Assembly (NCBI RefSeq): GCF_008642375.1
Contig: NZ_CP029194.1
Coordinates: 2,666,001-2,730,000 of the forward strand
Length of the DNA: 64,000 bases
Direction: 5' to 3'
Source: Streptomyces venezuelae
GTDB lineage: Bacteria > Actinomycetota > Actinomycetes > Streptomycetales > Streptomycetaceae
A model generated the notes under the pieces. That model did not search any database, was not told where the DNA came from, and was given only the letters and a program-made list of their open reading frames with translations. Positions 35,278-43,643 of the stretch are shown here, piece by piece. The position numbers were made by a program, and so were the translations under genes. Within the stretch, counting starts at the first letter, position 1; the number at the start of each line of letters is the position of its first letter.

Positions 35278-37833
35278 CTACCGCAGCAGGCAGCCCGCGC
35301 CCTCCCCCGCCGTCTCCTCCGGCAGCGCCACGAGCCCCGGTTCGGCCTGGTGGGCGAGGAGCGGGTGGGCGGGCAGGACGCGGACCGTGCAGCCGAAGGA
35401 GCCGGTGCGGTCGAGTTCCAGGGTGCCCGCGTACGGCTGCCGGCCCTCCAGGTCCGGGCGGCCCGCCGGCTTCAGCGGGACCGTACGGGTGTCGGCGAGG
35501 GTGTCGTCGGCGTCGACCCGGCCGGTGACGGCCTGCACCTCGACGTCGTCGGTCCGCAGCCCGTCGAGGAAGACCTTGACCCGGACGACCGGGGTCGAGC
35601 CGAGCTCCGCGTCCTCCAGGTCGTCCGCGAGCCCGTCGCCGACCTCGACGTGGTCGACGGTCACCTTGGGCCAGGCCTCCCTGACCCGTGCCTTCCAGGC
35701 CGCGAGCTCCCGCGCCCGGTCCGGGGTGAGCGCCCGGCGGGCGTCGGCGGCGGGGACGTACAACCGCTCGACGTACTCGCGGACCATCCGGTCGGCGAGG
35801 ACCTTCGGGCCGAGGTCGGCGAGGGTGCGCCGGACCATCGCCGTCCAGCCGGCCGGGACGCCGTCGGGGCCCCGGTCGTAGAAGCGGGGGGCGACCCGAC
35901 GCTCGATCAGCTCGTAGAGGGCGGCGGCCTCCAGGTCGTCCCGGCGGTCCTCGTCGGCGGCTGCGGCCCCGTCGGCGGTGGGGATGGCCCAGCCGAAGTC
36001 GGGCTCGAACCACTCGTCCCACCAGCCGTCGAGGACGGAGAGGTTGAGGCAGCCGTTGAGGGCGGCCTTCATGCCGCTGGTGCCGCAGGCCTCCAGGGGG
36101 CGCAGCGGGTTGTTGAGCCAGACGTCGCAGCCGGGGTAGAGGCCGCGGGCCATCTCCATGCCGTAGTCGGGGAGGAAGACGATCCGGTGCCGGATCCGGG
36201 GGTCGTCGGCGAAGCGGACCAGCTCCTGCACGAGCCGCTTCCCGCCGTCGTCGGCCGGGTGGGCCTTGCCGGCGACGACGAGCTGTACGGGCCGCTCGGG
36301 GTGGAGCAGCAGGGCGCGCAGCCGGTCCTTGTCCCGGAGCATGAGCGTGAGCCGCTTGTACGAGGGGACGCGGCGGGCGAAGCCGATGGTGAGGACGTCG
36401 GGGTCGAGGACGGAGTCGGTCCAGCCGAGTTCGGCGGCGGCCGCCCCGCGCTGGCGCCAGGACGCCCGGAGCCGTTCCCGTACGTCGGTCACGAGCCGTT
36501 CGCGCAGGGTGCGGCGCAGTTCCCACAGCTCGCCGTCGGTGGCGTCGGGGCCGAGCCGGCCGACCTCGGGGGCGACCCAGGTGGGGGCGTGGACGCCGTT
36601 GGTGATGGAGGTGATGGGCACCTCCTCGGCGTCGAAGCCCGGCCAGAGCCCGGCGAACATGGCGCGGCTGACGGCGCCGTGGAGGGTGGAGACGCCGTTG
36701 GCGCGCTGGGCGAGTCGCAGCCCCATGGCGGCCATGTTGAAGACGCCGGGTTCGCCGCCGAGCGGGGTCTCGTCGCCGAGCGCGAGGACGCGTCCGGTGT
36801 CCACGCCGGGGAGGGCGCCGTCCTCGCCGAGGTGGCGGGCGACCAGGCCGCGGTCGAAGCGGTCGATGCCGGCCGGGACGGGGGTGTGGGTGGTGAAGAC
36901 GGTCCCGGCCCTGACGGTCTCCAGGGCGCTGTCGAAGTCGAGTCCCTCTCCCTGGAGTTCGCGGATGCGTTCGAGGCCGAGGAGCCCGGCGTGGCCCTCG
37001 TTGGTGTGGAAGACCTCGGGGTCGGGGGTGCCGGTGAGCCGGGTGTACGTGCGGACGGCGCGGACTCCGCCGATGCCGAGGAGCATCTCCTGGAGGAGCC
37101 GGTGCTCGCTGCCGCCGCCGTACAGCCGGTCGGTGACGCTCCGTTCGCCGGGGGCGTTCTCCTCGACGTCGGAGTCGAGCATGAGCAGCGGGACGCGGCC
37201 GACCTGGGCGATCCAGATGTGGGCGTGCAGGCTGCGCCCGCCGGGCAGGGCGAGGGTGACCCGGGCAGGGGTGCCGTCGGCCTCGCGAAGCAGGGTGACC
37301 GGCAGCTCGCCGGGGTCGAGGACGGGGTACTGCTCCTGCTGCCAGCCGTCGCGGCCGAGGGACTGACGGAAGTAGCCGTGGCGGTAGAGCAGGCCGACGC
37401 CGACGAGGGGGACGCCGAGGTCGCTGGCGGACTTGAGGTGGTCCCCGGCGAGGATGCCGAGGCCGCCGGAGTACTGGGGCAGGGCCGCGGCGACGCCGAA
37501 CTCCGGCGAGAAGTACGCGACGGCCACGGGCGGCCGGCCCGGCCGGCCCTGGTACCAGCGGGGGGCGCACAGATAGGTGTCGAGGTCCTCGGCGGCGGCG
37601 GTCAGCCGGGCCAGGAAGTCCCGGTCGGCGGCGAGCTCGGCGAGCCGGGGGCCCTCGAGGGCGCCGAGGACCCGGACGGGGTCGGCGCCGGTCCGGCTCT
37701 CCGGGGCGAGGGAGTCGAAGAGCGCGCGGGTGGGTTCGTGCCAGGACCAGCGCAGGTTGTGCGCGAGGTCGGCGAGGGGTCGAAGGGTGTCGGGGAGGAC
37801 GGGACGCACGGTGAATCGACGGATTGCCTTCAC
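35278..37833 (-). CDS. glgP: Alpha-glucan (glycogen) phosphorylase
   Basis: 851 residues. N-terminal DUF3417-type region (PLADLAHNLRWSWH) followed by the phosphorylase fold with YKRLTLMLRD, and the PLP lysine in CGTSGMKAALNGCLNL. It releases glucose-1-phosphate from alpha-1,4 glucan. Start GTG at 37833 (VKAIRRF) follows GAAGGTGG; GTG at 37842 is a less likely alternative. In related Streptomyces it is divergent from glgE; here six accessory genes lie between. A nested hairpin precedes the ribosome binding site. Confidence 0.93.
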   Translation of the reverse strand: MKAIRRFTVRPVLPDTLRPLADLAHNLRWSWHEPTRALFDSLAPESRTGADPVRVLGALEGPRLAELAADRDFLARLTAAAEDLDTYLCAPRWYQGRPGRPPVAVAYFSPEFGVAAALPQYSGGLGILAGDHLKSASDLGVPLVGVGLLYRHGYFRQSLGRDGWQQEQYPVLDPGELPVTLLREADGTPARVTLALPGGRSLHAHIWIAQVGRVPLLMLDSDVEENAPGERSVTDRLYGGGSEHRLLQEMLLGIGGVRAVRTYTRLTGTPDPEVFHTNEGHAGLLGLERIRELQGEGLDFDSALETVRAGTVFTTHTPVPAGIDRFDRGLVARHLGEDGALPGVDTGRVLALGDETPLGGEPGVFNMAAMGLRLAQRANGVSTLHGAVSRAMFAGLWPGFDAEEVPITSITNGVHAPTWVAPEVGRLGPDATDGELWELRRTLRERLVTDVRERLRASWRQRGAAAAELGWTDSVLDPDVLTIGFARRVPSYKRLTLMLRDKDRLRALLLHPERPVQLVVAGKAHPADDGGKRLVQELVRFADDPRIRHRIVFLPDYGMEMARGLYPGCDVWLNNPLRPLEACGTSGMKAALNGCLNLSVLDGWWDEWFEPDFGWAIPTADGAAAADEDRRDDLEAAALYELIERRVAPRFYDRGPDGVPAGWTAMVRRTLADLGPKVLADRMVREYVERLYVPAADARRALTPDRARELAAWKARVREAWPKVTVDHVEVGDGLADDLEDAELGSTPVVRVKVFLDGLRTDDVEVQAVTGRVDADDTLADTRTVPLKPAGRPDLEGRQPYAGTLELDRTGSFGCTVRVLPAHPLLAHQAEPGLVALPEETAGEGAGCLLR

Positions 37834-37858
37834 GTGTTCCACCTTCGCAGGCGAGTAC

Positions 37859-37903
37859 GGAGCGGAGTGGACGCACCACGCTGTGCGTCCGTCGTTCCGC
37901 TCC
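37859..37903 (-). terminator. Nested hairpin between accessory operon and glgP
   Basis: The outer stem GGAGCGGA (37859-37866) pairs with TCCGCTCC (37896-37903). The inner stem GGACGCAC (37869-37876) pairs with GTGCGTCC (37883-37890). On the minus strand it lies 70 bases past the end of the flavin monooxygenase gene and ends 26 bases before the glgP start. It may terminate the accessory operon, or be a leader structure of glgP. Confidence 0.6.
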
Positions 37904-37972
37904 GACGTTAGGACATGTCGCCCGGCCGGGCCACGGCGCGTCGGCGCACGTGGCGTGTCGGCAGGGCGTCTT

Positions 37973-39328
37973 TCAGCCGATGGCGGGCAGCGGCACCTCG
38001 TACGGGGAGCCCTGGTTGACGGTCTCCGCGTCGAAGGCCCCCGCGGTGGCGTACCGCCCGGCGACGGCGGCGAGTTCCGCGGCCGGGACGACGTCGTGGA
38101 TGTCGGTGAAGCCGTGCGGGGCGCGCTCGTGGGCGAGGTTGATGACGACCTCGGGGCCGAGCCGCCGGTTGGCGCGCTGGAGGGCGGTCATGGCGGGGCG
38201 GCGTTCGGCCTCGTAGGCGGCGAGGCCCTCGGCCGGGTCGTCGTGCCGGGCCAGGGCGTGGGCGAGGGCCCGGGCGTCGACGATCGACTGGGTGGCGCCG
38301 TTGGAGCCGGTCGGGTACATGGCGTGGGCGGCGTCGCCGAGGAGGGTGGTCCGGCCGTGGGTCCAGCGGTCGAGGGGTTCGCGGTCGACCATCGGGTACT
38401 CGTGCGCGGAGTCGGCGGCCCGCAGGATGTCGGGGACGCGGACGCCGTCGAACTCCCAGCCCTCGTAGAAGGGAAGGAAGGTCTCCACGGGTACGGAACG
38501 GTCCCAGTCGCCGCGGAGCCGTTCCTCCGCCGCGGCGCATCCGGAGTCCGCGGGGCGGGCCAGTGCCCAGTTCACCAGGACCTCCCGGCCCGGTCCCGTC
38601 GGGCGGCTCATCGGGTAGACCACGGCCTTCTGCCGGTCGTCGCCCGCGATGAGCATGAACGAGCCGACGGCCCGCGCCGGCATCCGGGACACCCCCCGCC
38701 ACACCAGCATCCCGTTCCACGGGGGCCCGCTCTCGCCCGGGTGCAGCGCCGCCCGGACGGCGGAGCGGATGCCGTCCGCGCCGACCAGCACGTCCGGTTC
38801 GAGCGAGGCCCGGCCCCGGACGGCGCCCGAGCGGTGCTCAAGGCGCAGCCGCGGCCGGCCGTCCGGCAGCGGTTCCACGCCGCTCACCCGGACCCCCGTC
38901 ACGAGCGCCGCCGCGCCGAGCCTGGCCCGGACCGCGCCCGCGAGGACCTGCTGGAGGTGGGCGCGGTGCACCGAGAGCTGCGGCCAGCGGTAGCCCGCGC
39001 CGAGACCGCGCGGCTCGCGGGATATCAGGCCGCCCGAGCGGTGGTAGTAGCGCAGCTCGCGGGTGCGCAGGGCGCCTGCCTCGAGCGCGTCGAGCAGGCC
39101 GAGGGCGTCCAGTTCGCGGACGGCGTTCGGCATCAGGTTGAGCCCCGCACCGACCGGGCGGATCGCGGCGGCCGCCTCGACGACCGTGACGCGCTCGAAT
39201 CCGGCGGCGTGCAGGGACAGGGCGGTGGTGAGCCCGGCGATGCCGCCGCCGGCGATCACGACGTGCGGGCTCCGTCCGTAGGGGGAGCGGGCCGGGGAGT
39301 GGGCAGGGGAGGAAGTGTGCGGGGACAT
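37973..39328 (-). CDS. PhzS-like FAD-dependent monooxygenase
   Basis: 451 residues. Class A flavoprotein hydroxylase: FAD fold HVVIAGGGIAGLTTALSLHA (about 22-41), the Arg-containing SVHRAHLQQVL, the DG motif LVGADGIRSAVRAAL and the GD motif TTLLGDAAHAMYPTGSNGA. Segments such as TRELRYYHRSGG, REPRGLGAGY and EYPMVDREPLDRW closely resemble phenazine monooxygenase PhzS as I remember it. NADH and oxygen would be used to hydroxylate an aromatic ring. The tryptophan halogenase WxWxIP motif is absent. The N-terminus has an extra 20 residues rich in Ser/Pro. It is the last gene of the operon, 19 bases after the PrnB-like gene. No phenazine core gene is present, so the substrate is probably not a phenazine. 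Confidence 0.85.
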   Translation of the reverse strand: MSPHTSSPAHSPARSPYGRSPHVVIAGGGIAGLTTALSLHAAGFERVTVVEAAAAIRPVGAGLNLMPNAVRELDALGLLDALEAGALRTRELRYYHRSGGLISREPRGLGAGYRWPQLSVHRAHLQQVLAGAVRARLGAAALVTGVRVSGVEPLPDGRPRLRLEHRSGAVRGRASLEPDVLVGADGIRSAVRAALHPGESGPPWNGMLVWRGVSRMPARAVGSFMLIAGDDRQKAVVYPMSRPTGPGREVLVNWALARPADSGCAAAEERLRGDWDRSVPVETFLPFYEGWEFDGVRVPDILRAADSAHEYPMVDREPLDRWTHGRTTLLGDAAHAMYPTGSNGATQSIVDARALAHALARHDDPAEGLAAYEAERRPAMTALQRANRRLGPEVVINLAHERAPHGFTDIHDVVPAAELAAVAGRYATAGAFDAETVNQGSPYEVPLPAIG

Positions 39329-39347
39329 CGACTGCTCCTTCGCGCCG

Positions 39348-40454
39348 TTACGCGGCAGCGGGCCCGACAGGGGCCCCGGCGGGACGGTGCCGCACGGCCG
39401 TGCGGCGCACCATGGTCTCGTTCTCCCTGGTCAGGTCCAGGATCGAGCGGAGCAGCGCGACGGGGGCGCCGCCGCTGCCCTCCTCGTACAGGCGCAGGTC
39501 GTCGCTGTACGCCTTGCGGGCGACGCCGAGGTGCCGGGCCCGGAAGGTCTTGAGGATCCGCAGCACCCTGCCGAGCGCGGCCGCCGAGTCGACGAGCTCG
39601 GGCGGCAGCCGGTCCATGGGCTCCCAGCTGACCGCCGCGGACAGCTTGCTCACCGCCGACACTCCGCCCCGGTGCCGGGCGTGGAACTCCCGCCAGCCCG
39701 GCAGCGCGTACGGCAGGGACTCGGCCAGGAAGGCGTCGTAGGCGGCGTCCGAGCGGTCGCACTGCCACAGCGTCAGGTCGACGAGCCAGAGGGGGACCTG
39801 CGCGGCGGCCGGACCCAGGTAGTCGCGGCCCGCCACCTCGACCTCCTCGAAGTACGGCCGCAGGGTCACCGCGAAGTACTCGGGCGGGACCTGCGCGGCC
39901 GTGAGGTCGATCGAGTCGACCATCGCCTGCACGTGGCGGGCGACCCGGTCCAGGGCGGAGGCGAATCCGGGGTCGTACGGTTCGAGGCGGGCGACGCGGG
40001 AGCAGTCCTCGATCGCGGCGACGAGGCCGGGGAAGACCATGCGGACCGCCTCCTGGAGCAGGGCCTCGGTCGGATGGCCGGTGTACGAGCGGCGCCGCCG
40101 CCCGGGCGGGTTCCAGGTCGTGTAGTGGTGGACGGTGTCCCGGGGCACCATGTCCGTCCGGCGGCCGAGGAGTTCGAGGACCGGCAGTGCCTCGGGGACG
40201 GCGGCGAGGGGCTGCACGCCGTGGCGTTTCAGCGAGCCGAGCAGGATGCCGAGGTCCCGCATCGCGGCCAGCGCGCCCGCCACGCTCCACTGCGCGGCCA
40301 GTTCCTGATCGGGGACGAGGGCGCGCAGGGCGACGGTGAGGGCGGCGGTGTCGCGCCGGGCGTTCATCGCGGGCACCGCGGCGAGCAGGGCGTCGGCGCC
40401 CAGCGGGTCGGCGGCACGTATGTCCTCGGTGCGATGACGTGGATCGCCGAACAA
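39348..40454 (-). CDS. PrnB-family (DUF1864) haem protein, indole dioxygenase superfamily
   Basis: 368 residues, close to the length of PrnB. PrnB rearranges 7-chlorotryptophan in pyrrolnitrin biosynthesis and is related to indoleamine and tryptophan 2,3-dioxygenases. Conserved blocks are MNARRDTAAL (30-39), HHYTTWNPPG (109-118), EYFAVTLRPYFEEVEV, GPAAAQVPLWLVDLTLW and TFRARHLGVARKAY. In the last, His308 is the likely axial haem ligand. The start is TTG at 40454 with GAGGAG seven bases upstream and no better codon in frame. The gene follows an MFS exporter by 123 bases and precedes the PhzS-like gene by 19. The substrate is likely tryptophan or another indole, by family only. Confidence 0.8.
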   Translation of the reverse strand: MFGDPRHRTEDIRAADPLGADALLAAVPAMNARRDTAALTVALRALVPDQELAAQWSVAGALAAMRDLGILLGSLKRHGVQPLAAVPEALPVLELLGRRTDMVPRDTVHHYTTWNPPGRRRRSYTGHPTEALLQEAVRMVFPGLVAAIEDCSRVARLEPYDPGFASALDRVARHVQAMVDSIDLTAAQVPPEYFAVTLRPYFEEVEVAGRDYLGPAAAQVPLWLVDLTLWQCDRSDAAYDAFLAESLPYALPGWREFHARHRGGVSAVSKLSAAVSWEPMDRLPPELVDSAAALGRVLRILKTFRARHLGVARKAYSDDLRLYEEGSGGAPVALLRSILDLTRENETMVRRTAVRHRPAGAPVGPAAA

Positions 40455-40577
40455 TGGGCGCTCCTCTTCTTCTGGGGCTCGTTCACCTCCGGGGCGCTTC
40501 AGCGGCTGTCGACGGCCGCGCGCCCCTTCGGGTCACTCGCCGGGTGGTCGTGGGCATCGGTCAAGGAGTGGTTCCGG

Positions 40578-42038
40578 TCACCGGAGGTCCAACACCCCGG
40601 GGTCGTCGGGGACAGGGGCCGGCTCGGGGACGTGGAGGCGTACGGAGAGCAGGGCGGCCAGGGCGGCGAAGGCCGCGCCGGTGAGCAGCGCGGCACGGAA
40701 GCCCGCGGTCTCGGCGGCGGCGCGGGCGGCGGCCACGGCCCCGGCACCGGGCCCGGAAGCGGCTTCGGTACGGGAGGTGGCGACGGCCACCAGGACGGCG
40801 AGGCCGAGGACGGAGCCGAACTGCTGACTGGTGTTGACGAGTCCGGAGGCGAGTCCGGTCTCCTCGGGTGCCGCCTCGGCCGTCGCGGCCACGTTGGTGG
40901 TGACCATGACGAGCGGCAGGGCGGCGCCGATGAGCAGGCTGGGCGCGAGGACCGTGCTCGCGAAGGTGCCGTCGGGGGTGAGCGCGAGGGCCAGCCAGAG
41001 GGTCCCGGCGCAGAGCAGGACGAAGCCGAGGGTCATGGCCCGGTGCAGGCCGATCAGGAAGATGATCCGGCCGGCCTGCGGGGCGACCGCGACGACGACG
41101 AGCGAGAGCGGCAGCAGGCCGAGGCCGCCGCCGAGGGGCGCGTACCCGATGACGCTCTGGAGGTAGAGGCTGACCAGGAAGAACATCGGGAAGAGGGTGA
41201 TCTGGGCTAGTGCGGCCAGGGCGTTGGAGAGGCGGAGCACCGGGCGGCGGAGGACCGGGGGCGGGACGAGCGGCGCGGCGGCGCGCGTCTCGACGGCGGC
41301 GAAGGCGAGCAGCAGCGCGAGGCCCGCTCCCCCGGCGCCGAGGGTGCGGGCGGAGGTCCAGCCGGCCTCGGTCCCGCCGACGAGCGCGTAGGCGGTCAGT
41401 CCGAGTCCGCCGGTCGCGGTGAGCGCCCCGGCGAGGTCGAAGCCGCCGCCGGTCCGGAGCCGGCCCGCCCGGTGGTCGAGGAGCCGGAGCGCGAGGGCGG
41501 CGAGGACGGCCGCGAGGAGGACGTTCAGCCAGAACGTGGAGCGCCAGCCGAGGAGGCCGGTGAGGGCGCCGCCGAGGACCGTGCCGAGGACGCCGCCGAG
41601 ACCGCCCATCGCGGCGAAGACGCCGAGCGCCTTGTGCCGGGCGGGACCGTCGGGGAAGAGCAGGAGCAGCAGGGCGAAGGCGGCGGCCGCGGCGAGGGCC
41701 GCGCCGACGCCCTGCGCGGCGCGGGCGGCGACGAGCGCGGGCGCGCCGGGGGCGAGGGCGCCGGCGGCGGAGGCCGCGGCGAGGAGGGCGAGGCCGGCGA
41801 GGAAGACCCGGCGGTGGCCGAGGAGGTCGGCGACGCGTCCGCCGAGGAGGAGCAGCCCGCCGAAGGTGATCAGGTAGGCGTTGGCGACCCAGGAGAGGCC
41901 GGCCGAGCCGGACCCGAGGTCCGCGCCGACGGAGGGCAGGGCGACGTTGACGATCGCGGTGTCCGTGATCAGGAGCAGCTGTGTGGAGGCGAGCAGCGCG
42001 AGCGCCCCGCGCCGCGGCCCCGGTCGGGGTGTCGTCAC
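40578..42038 (-). CDS. MFS exporter, DHA2 family, of accessory cluster
   Basis: 486 residues, 14 hydrophobic segments. Typical motifs are TDTAIVNVALPSVGADL (helix 1), GGRVADLLGHRRVFL (after helix 2), RAAQGVGAAL and LGGALTGLLGWRSTFWLN. Its GTG at 42038 overlaps the stop of the HpaB-like gene (GTGA). It probably exports the product of the neighbouring oxygenases, or gives self-resistance. Confidence 0.9.
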   Translation of the reverse strand: MTTPRPGPRRGALALLASTQLLLITDTAIVNVALPSVGADLGSGSAGLSWVANAYLITFGGLLLLGGRVADLLGHRRVFLAGLALLAAASAAGALAPGAPALVAARAAQGVGAALAAAAAFALLLLLFPDGPARHKALGVFAAMGGLGGVLGTVLGGALTGLLGWRSTFWLNVLLAAVLAALALRLLDHRAGRLRTGGGFDLAGALTATGGLGLTAYALVGGTEAGWTSARTLGAGGAGLALLLAFAAVETRAAAPLVPPPVLRRPVLRLSNALAALAQITLFPMFFLVSLYLQSVIGYAPLGGGLGLLPLSLVVVAVAPQAGRIIFLIGLHRAMTLGFVLLCAGTLWLALALTPDGTFASTVLAPSLLIGAALPLVMVTTNVAATAEAAPEETGLASGLVNTSQQFGSVLGLAVLVAVATSRTEAASGPGAGAVAAARAAAETAGFRAALLTGAAFAALAALLSVRLHVPEPAPVPDDPGVLDLR

Positions 42039-43465
42039 CGGGTCGTCCCCAGGCCGTAGCCGTCGAGACAGGTCCGGGCGAGCCGCTCGCACGTGTCGGC
42101 GGACCCGGCCCAGGTCTGCATGGTCAGGTAGACGTGGGGGGCTCCGTGGTAGAAGCGCTCGTACTGCTCGTGGCGGCCGGCGAACTCGGAACCGAGCGCG
42201 TCCCAGGCGAGCTTGAGGAGTTTGAGGCGGTCCTCGGCGGGGTGGCCCGGGGTGCGGAAGTACTGCCGGACGAGCGGGCCGAGTTCGGGGTGGAGGAGGT
42301 CCCGGCCGCTCGCGGGGAGCTGGACGAGGGCGCCGCCCGCGAGGAGCTTGATGTCCTGGACGGCCCGCGGGTAGAGCTCGCCGGCCATGATCCGCTGGGC
42401 GAAGGAGATCTCCTGGCCCGGCCGGACACCGCCGCGGCCCCCGTCGACCTCCTCGTACGAGGCCTCGGAGCCGAGGACGAAGGCCTTGGCCTGGGCGACC
42501 ATGCCGAGGAGCCGGCCGAGGGCCTGGGTGACGGGCGGCAGCTTGTCGGTGCCGTGCGAGCGGGCGACGAGGATCGCGAGGCCGGTGAGGAACTCCAGCT
42601 TCGTCCAGAAGCGGGTGGCGGACTGGTGGACGAAGTTGAGGTAGGCGGGGGTGCGCCACCAGATCGCGCCGGTGGTGGCGGGGTCCCGGTAGGTGAGGAC
42701 CCGTTCCCAGGGCACGAACACGTCCTCGCAGACGAGCATCGCGTCGTTCTCGTCGTACCGGGAGGAGAGCGGGTGGTCGAAGACGGACCGGGACCGCCCC
42801 TCGTACGAGGTGCGGGAGATCAGCTTGAGACCGGGGGTGTCGAGGCGTAAGGAGAACGTCACGGCGTGGTCGAGGTCGTCGTCGGCCAGCGGTTCGATGG
42901 TGCCGACGAGGAGCTCGTCGGCGAAGACGGCCCCGGTGCCGATGGTCTTGGCGCCGCGGACCACGATCCCGCCGTCGCGCTCTGCGACGATCCGGAGCGT
43001 GAGGTCGTCCTCGCCGGGGCCCGAGGCCGGGTTGGTGAGGGTGAAGGCGGCGTGCAGGTCGCCTTCGGCGAGCCGGCGGTGGAAGCCGAGGGCGTGCTCG
43101 GCACCGTCGAAGGCGTCGCCGGTGAAGACGGCGGGCGCGGCGGCGAAGCCGGCCGCGCCGGCGGCCATGTAGTCGGGGGTGCGGCCGAGGAAGCCGTAAC
43201 TCGCCTCGGCCGTCGTCCGGAAGGCCCGGCGCCGGGCCACCAGGTCCTCGTAGGAGCGGGGCACCGCGTAGGCGCGCCGCACCCCGCCCTGGACCAGGAC
43301 GGGGTGGTGCGCGGGGTCGTCGGCGAGGTCGTACAGGCCGGCGAAGGAGGCCGCCGAGGCCCGGAAGGCGGGGTGGGCGGTGACGTCCTTGACGCGCTCC
43401 CCGTCGAGCCAGATCTCGCGCCCGTCGCGCAGCGCCTCCAGATACTCCTGCCCGGACCTCGTCAC
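42035..43465 (-). CDS. HpaB-like FADH2-dependent aromatic monooxygenase
   Basis: 476 residues. 4-hydroxyphenylacetate 3-hydroxylase family with acyl-CoA dehydrogenase-like fold. Matching blocks are DVTAHPAFRASAASFAGLYD, the PRSYEDLVARRRAF region, FHRRLAEGDLHAAFTLTNP, AKTIGTGAVFADELLVG and EDVFVPWERVLTYRD. It would ortho-hydroxylate a phenol or similar using reduced FAD from a separate reductase. No HpaC-type reductase is in the cluster. GTG at 43465 follows GGAGAGGCGAG. First gene of the operon, behind AraC-type repeats. Confidence 0.88.
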   Translation of the reverse strand: MTRSGQEYLEALRDGREIWLDGERVKDVTAHPAFRASAASFAGLYDLADDPAHHPVLVQGGVRRAYAVPRSYEDLVARRRAFRTTAEASYGFLGRTPDYMAAGAAGFAAAPAVFTGDAFDGAEHALGFHRRLAEGDLHAAFTLTNPASGPGEDDLTLRIVAERDGGIVVRGAKTIGTGAVFADELLVGTIEPLADDDLDHAVTFSLRLDTPGLKLISRTSYEGRSRSVFDHPLSSRYDENDAMLVCEDVFVPWERVLTYRDPATTGAIWWRTPAYLNFVHQSATRFWTKLEFLTGLAILVARSHGTDKLPPVTQALGRLLGMVAQAKAFVLGSEASYEEVDGGRGGVRPGQEISFAQRIMAGELYPRAVQDIKLLAGGALVQLPASGRDLLHPELGPLVRQYFRTPGHPAEDRLKLLKLAWDALGSEFAGRHEQYERFYHGAPHVYLTMQTWAGSADTCERLARTCLDGYGLGTTR

Positions 43466-43512
43466 CGGTCGCTCGCCTCTCCTCGGGTGTCACGGCTCTG
43501 CCGTCCCGAGCC

Positions 43513-43593
43513 TGTCCGGCGAGGAGCGTCCGGGCAATGAACGTCCGTCCAGGGGTCCTTAAGAACCGTCCAGGCCCGGCGCGCCGCCTGGAC
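43513..43593 (-). promoter_or_regulatory. AraC-type direct repeats and promoter of accessory operon
   Basis: CCGTCCAGG occurs at 43545-43553 and again at 43566-43574, exactly 21 bp apart, the spacing of two AraC half-sites. A third, inverted copy of seven bases (CCTGGAC) is at 43587-43593. On the minus strand the repeats end eight bases upstream of TTGCCC (43532-43537). That is followed after 17 bases by a weak -10 candidate, CAGGCT. The adjacent AraC gene is the obvious regulator. Confidence 0.55.
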
Positions 43594-43643
43594 ACCCGCC
43601 GCGGGGCACCCGCGGGGACCCGCGGCGGCGGCGCCCGGCCGGT

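Noticed and set aside
33716-37911. Open frames of about 1385 codons on both strands across kinase and glgP
   Set aside because: They run through two opposite real genes and their junction and are low-complexity. No shared family can be recognised.
37973-39328. Reading the flavoenzyme as a tryptophan halogenase to complete a pyrrolnitrin-like pathway
   Set aside because: The WxWxIP motif and the halogenase lysine region are missing; the sequence fits PhzS-like hydroxylases better.
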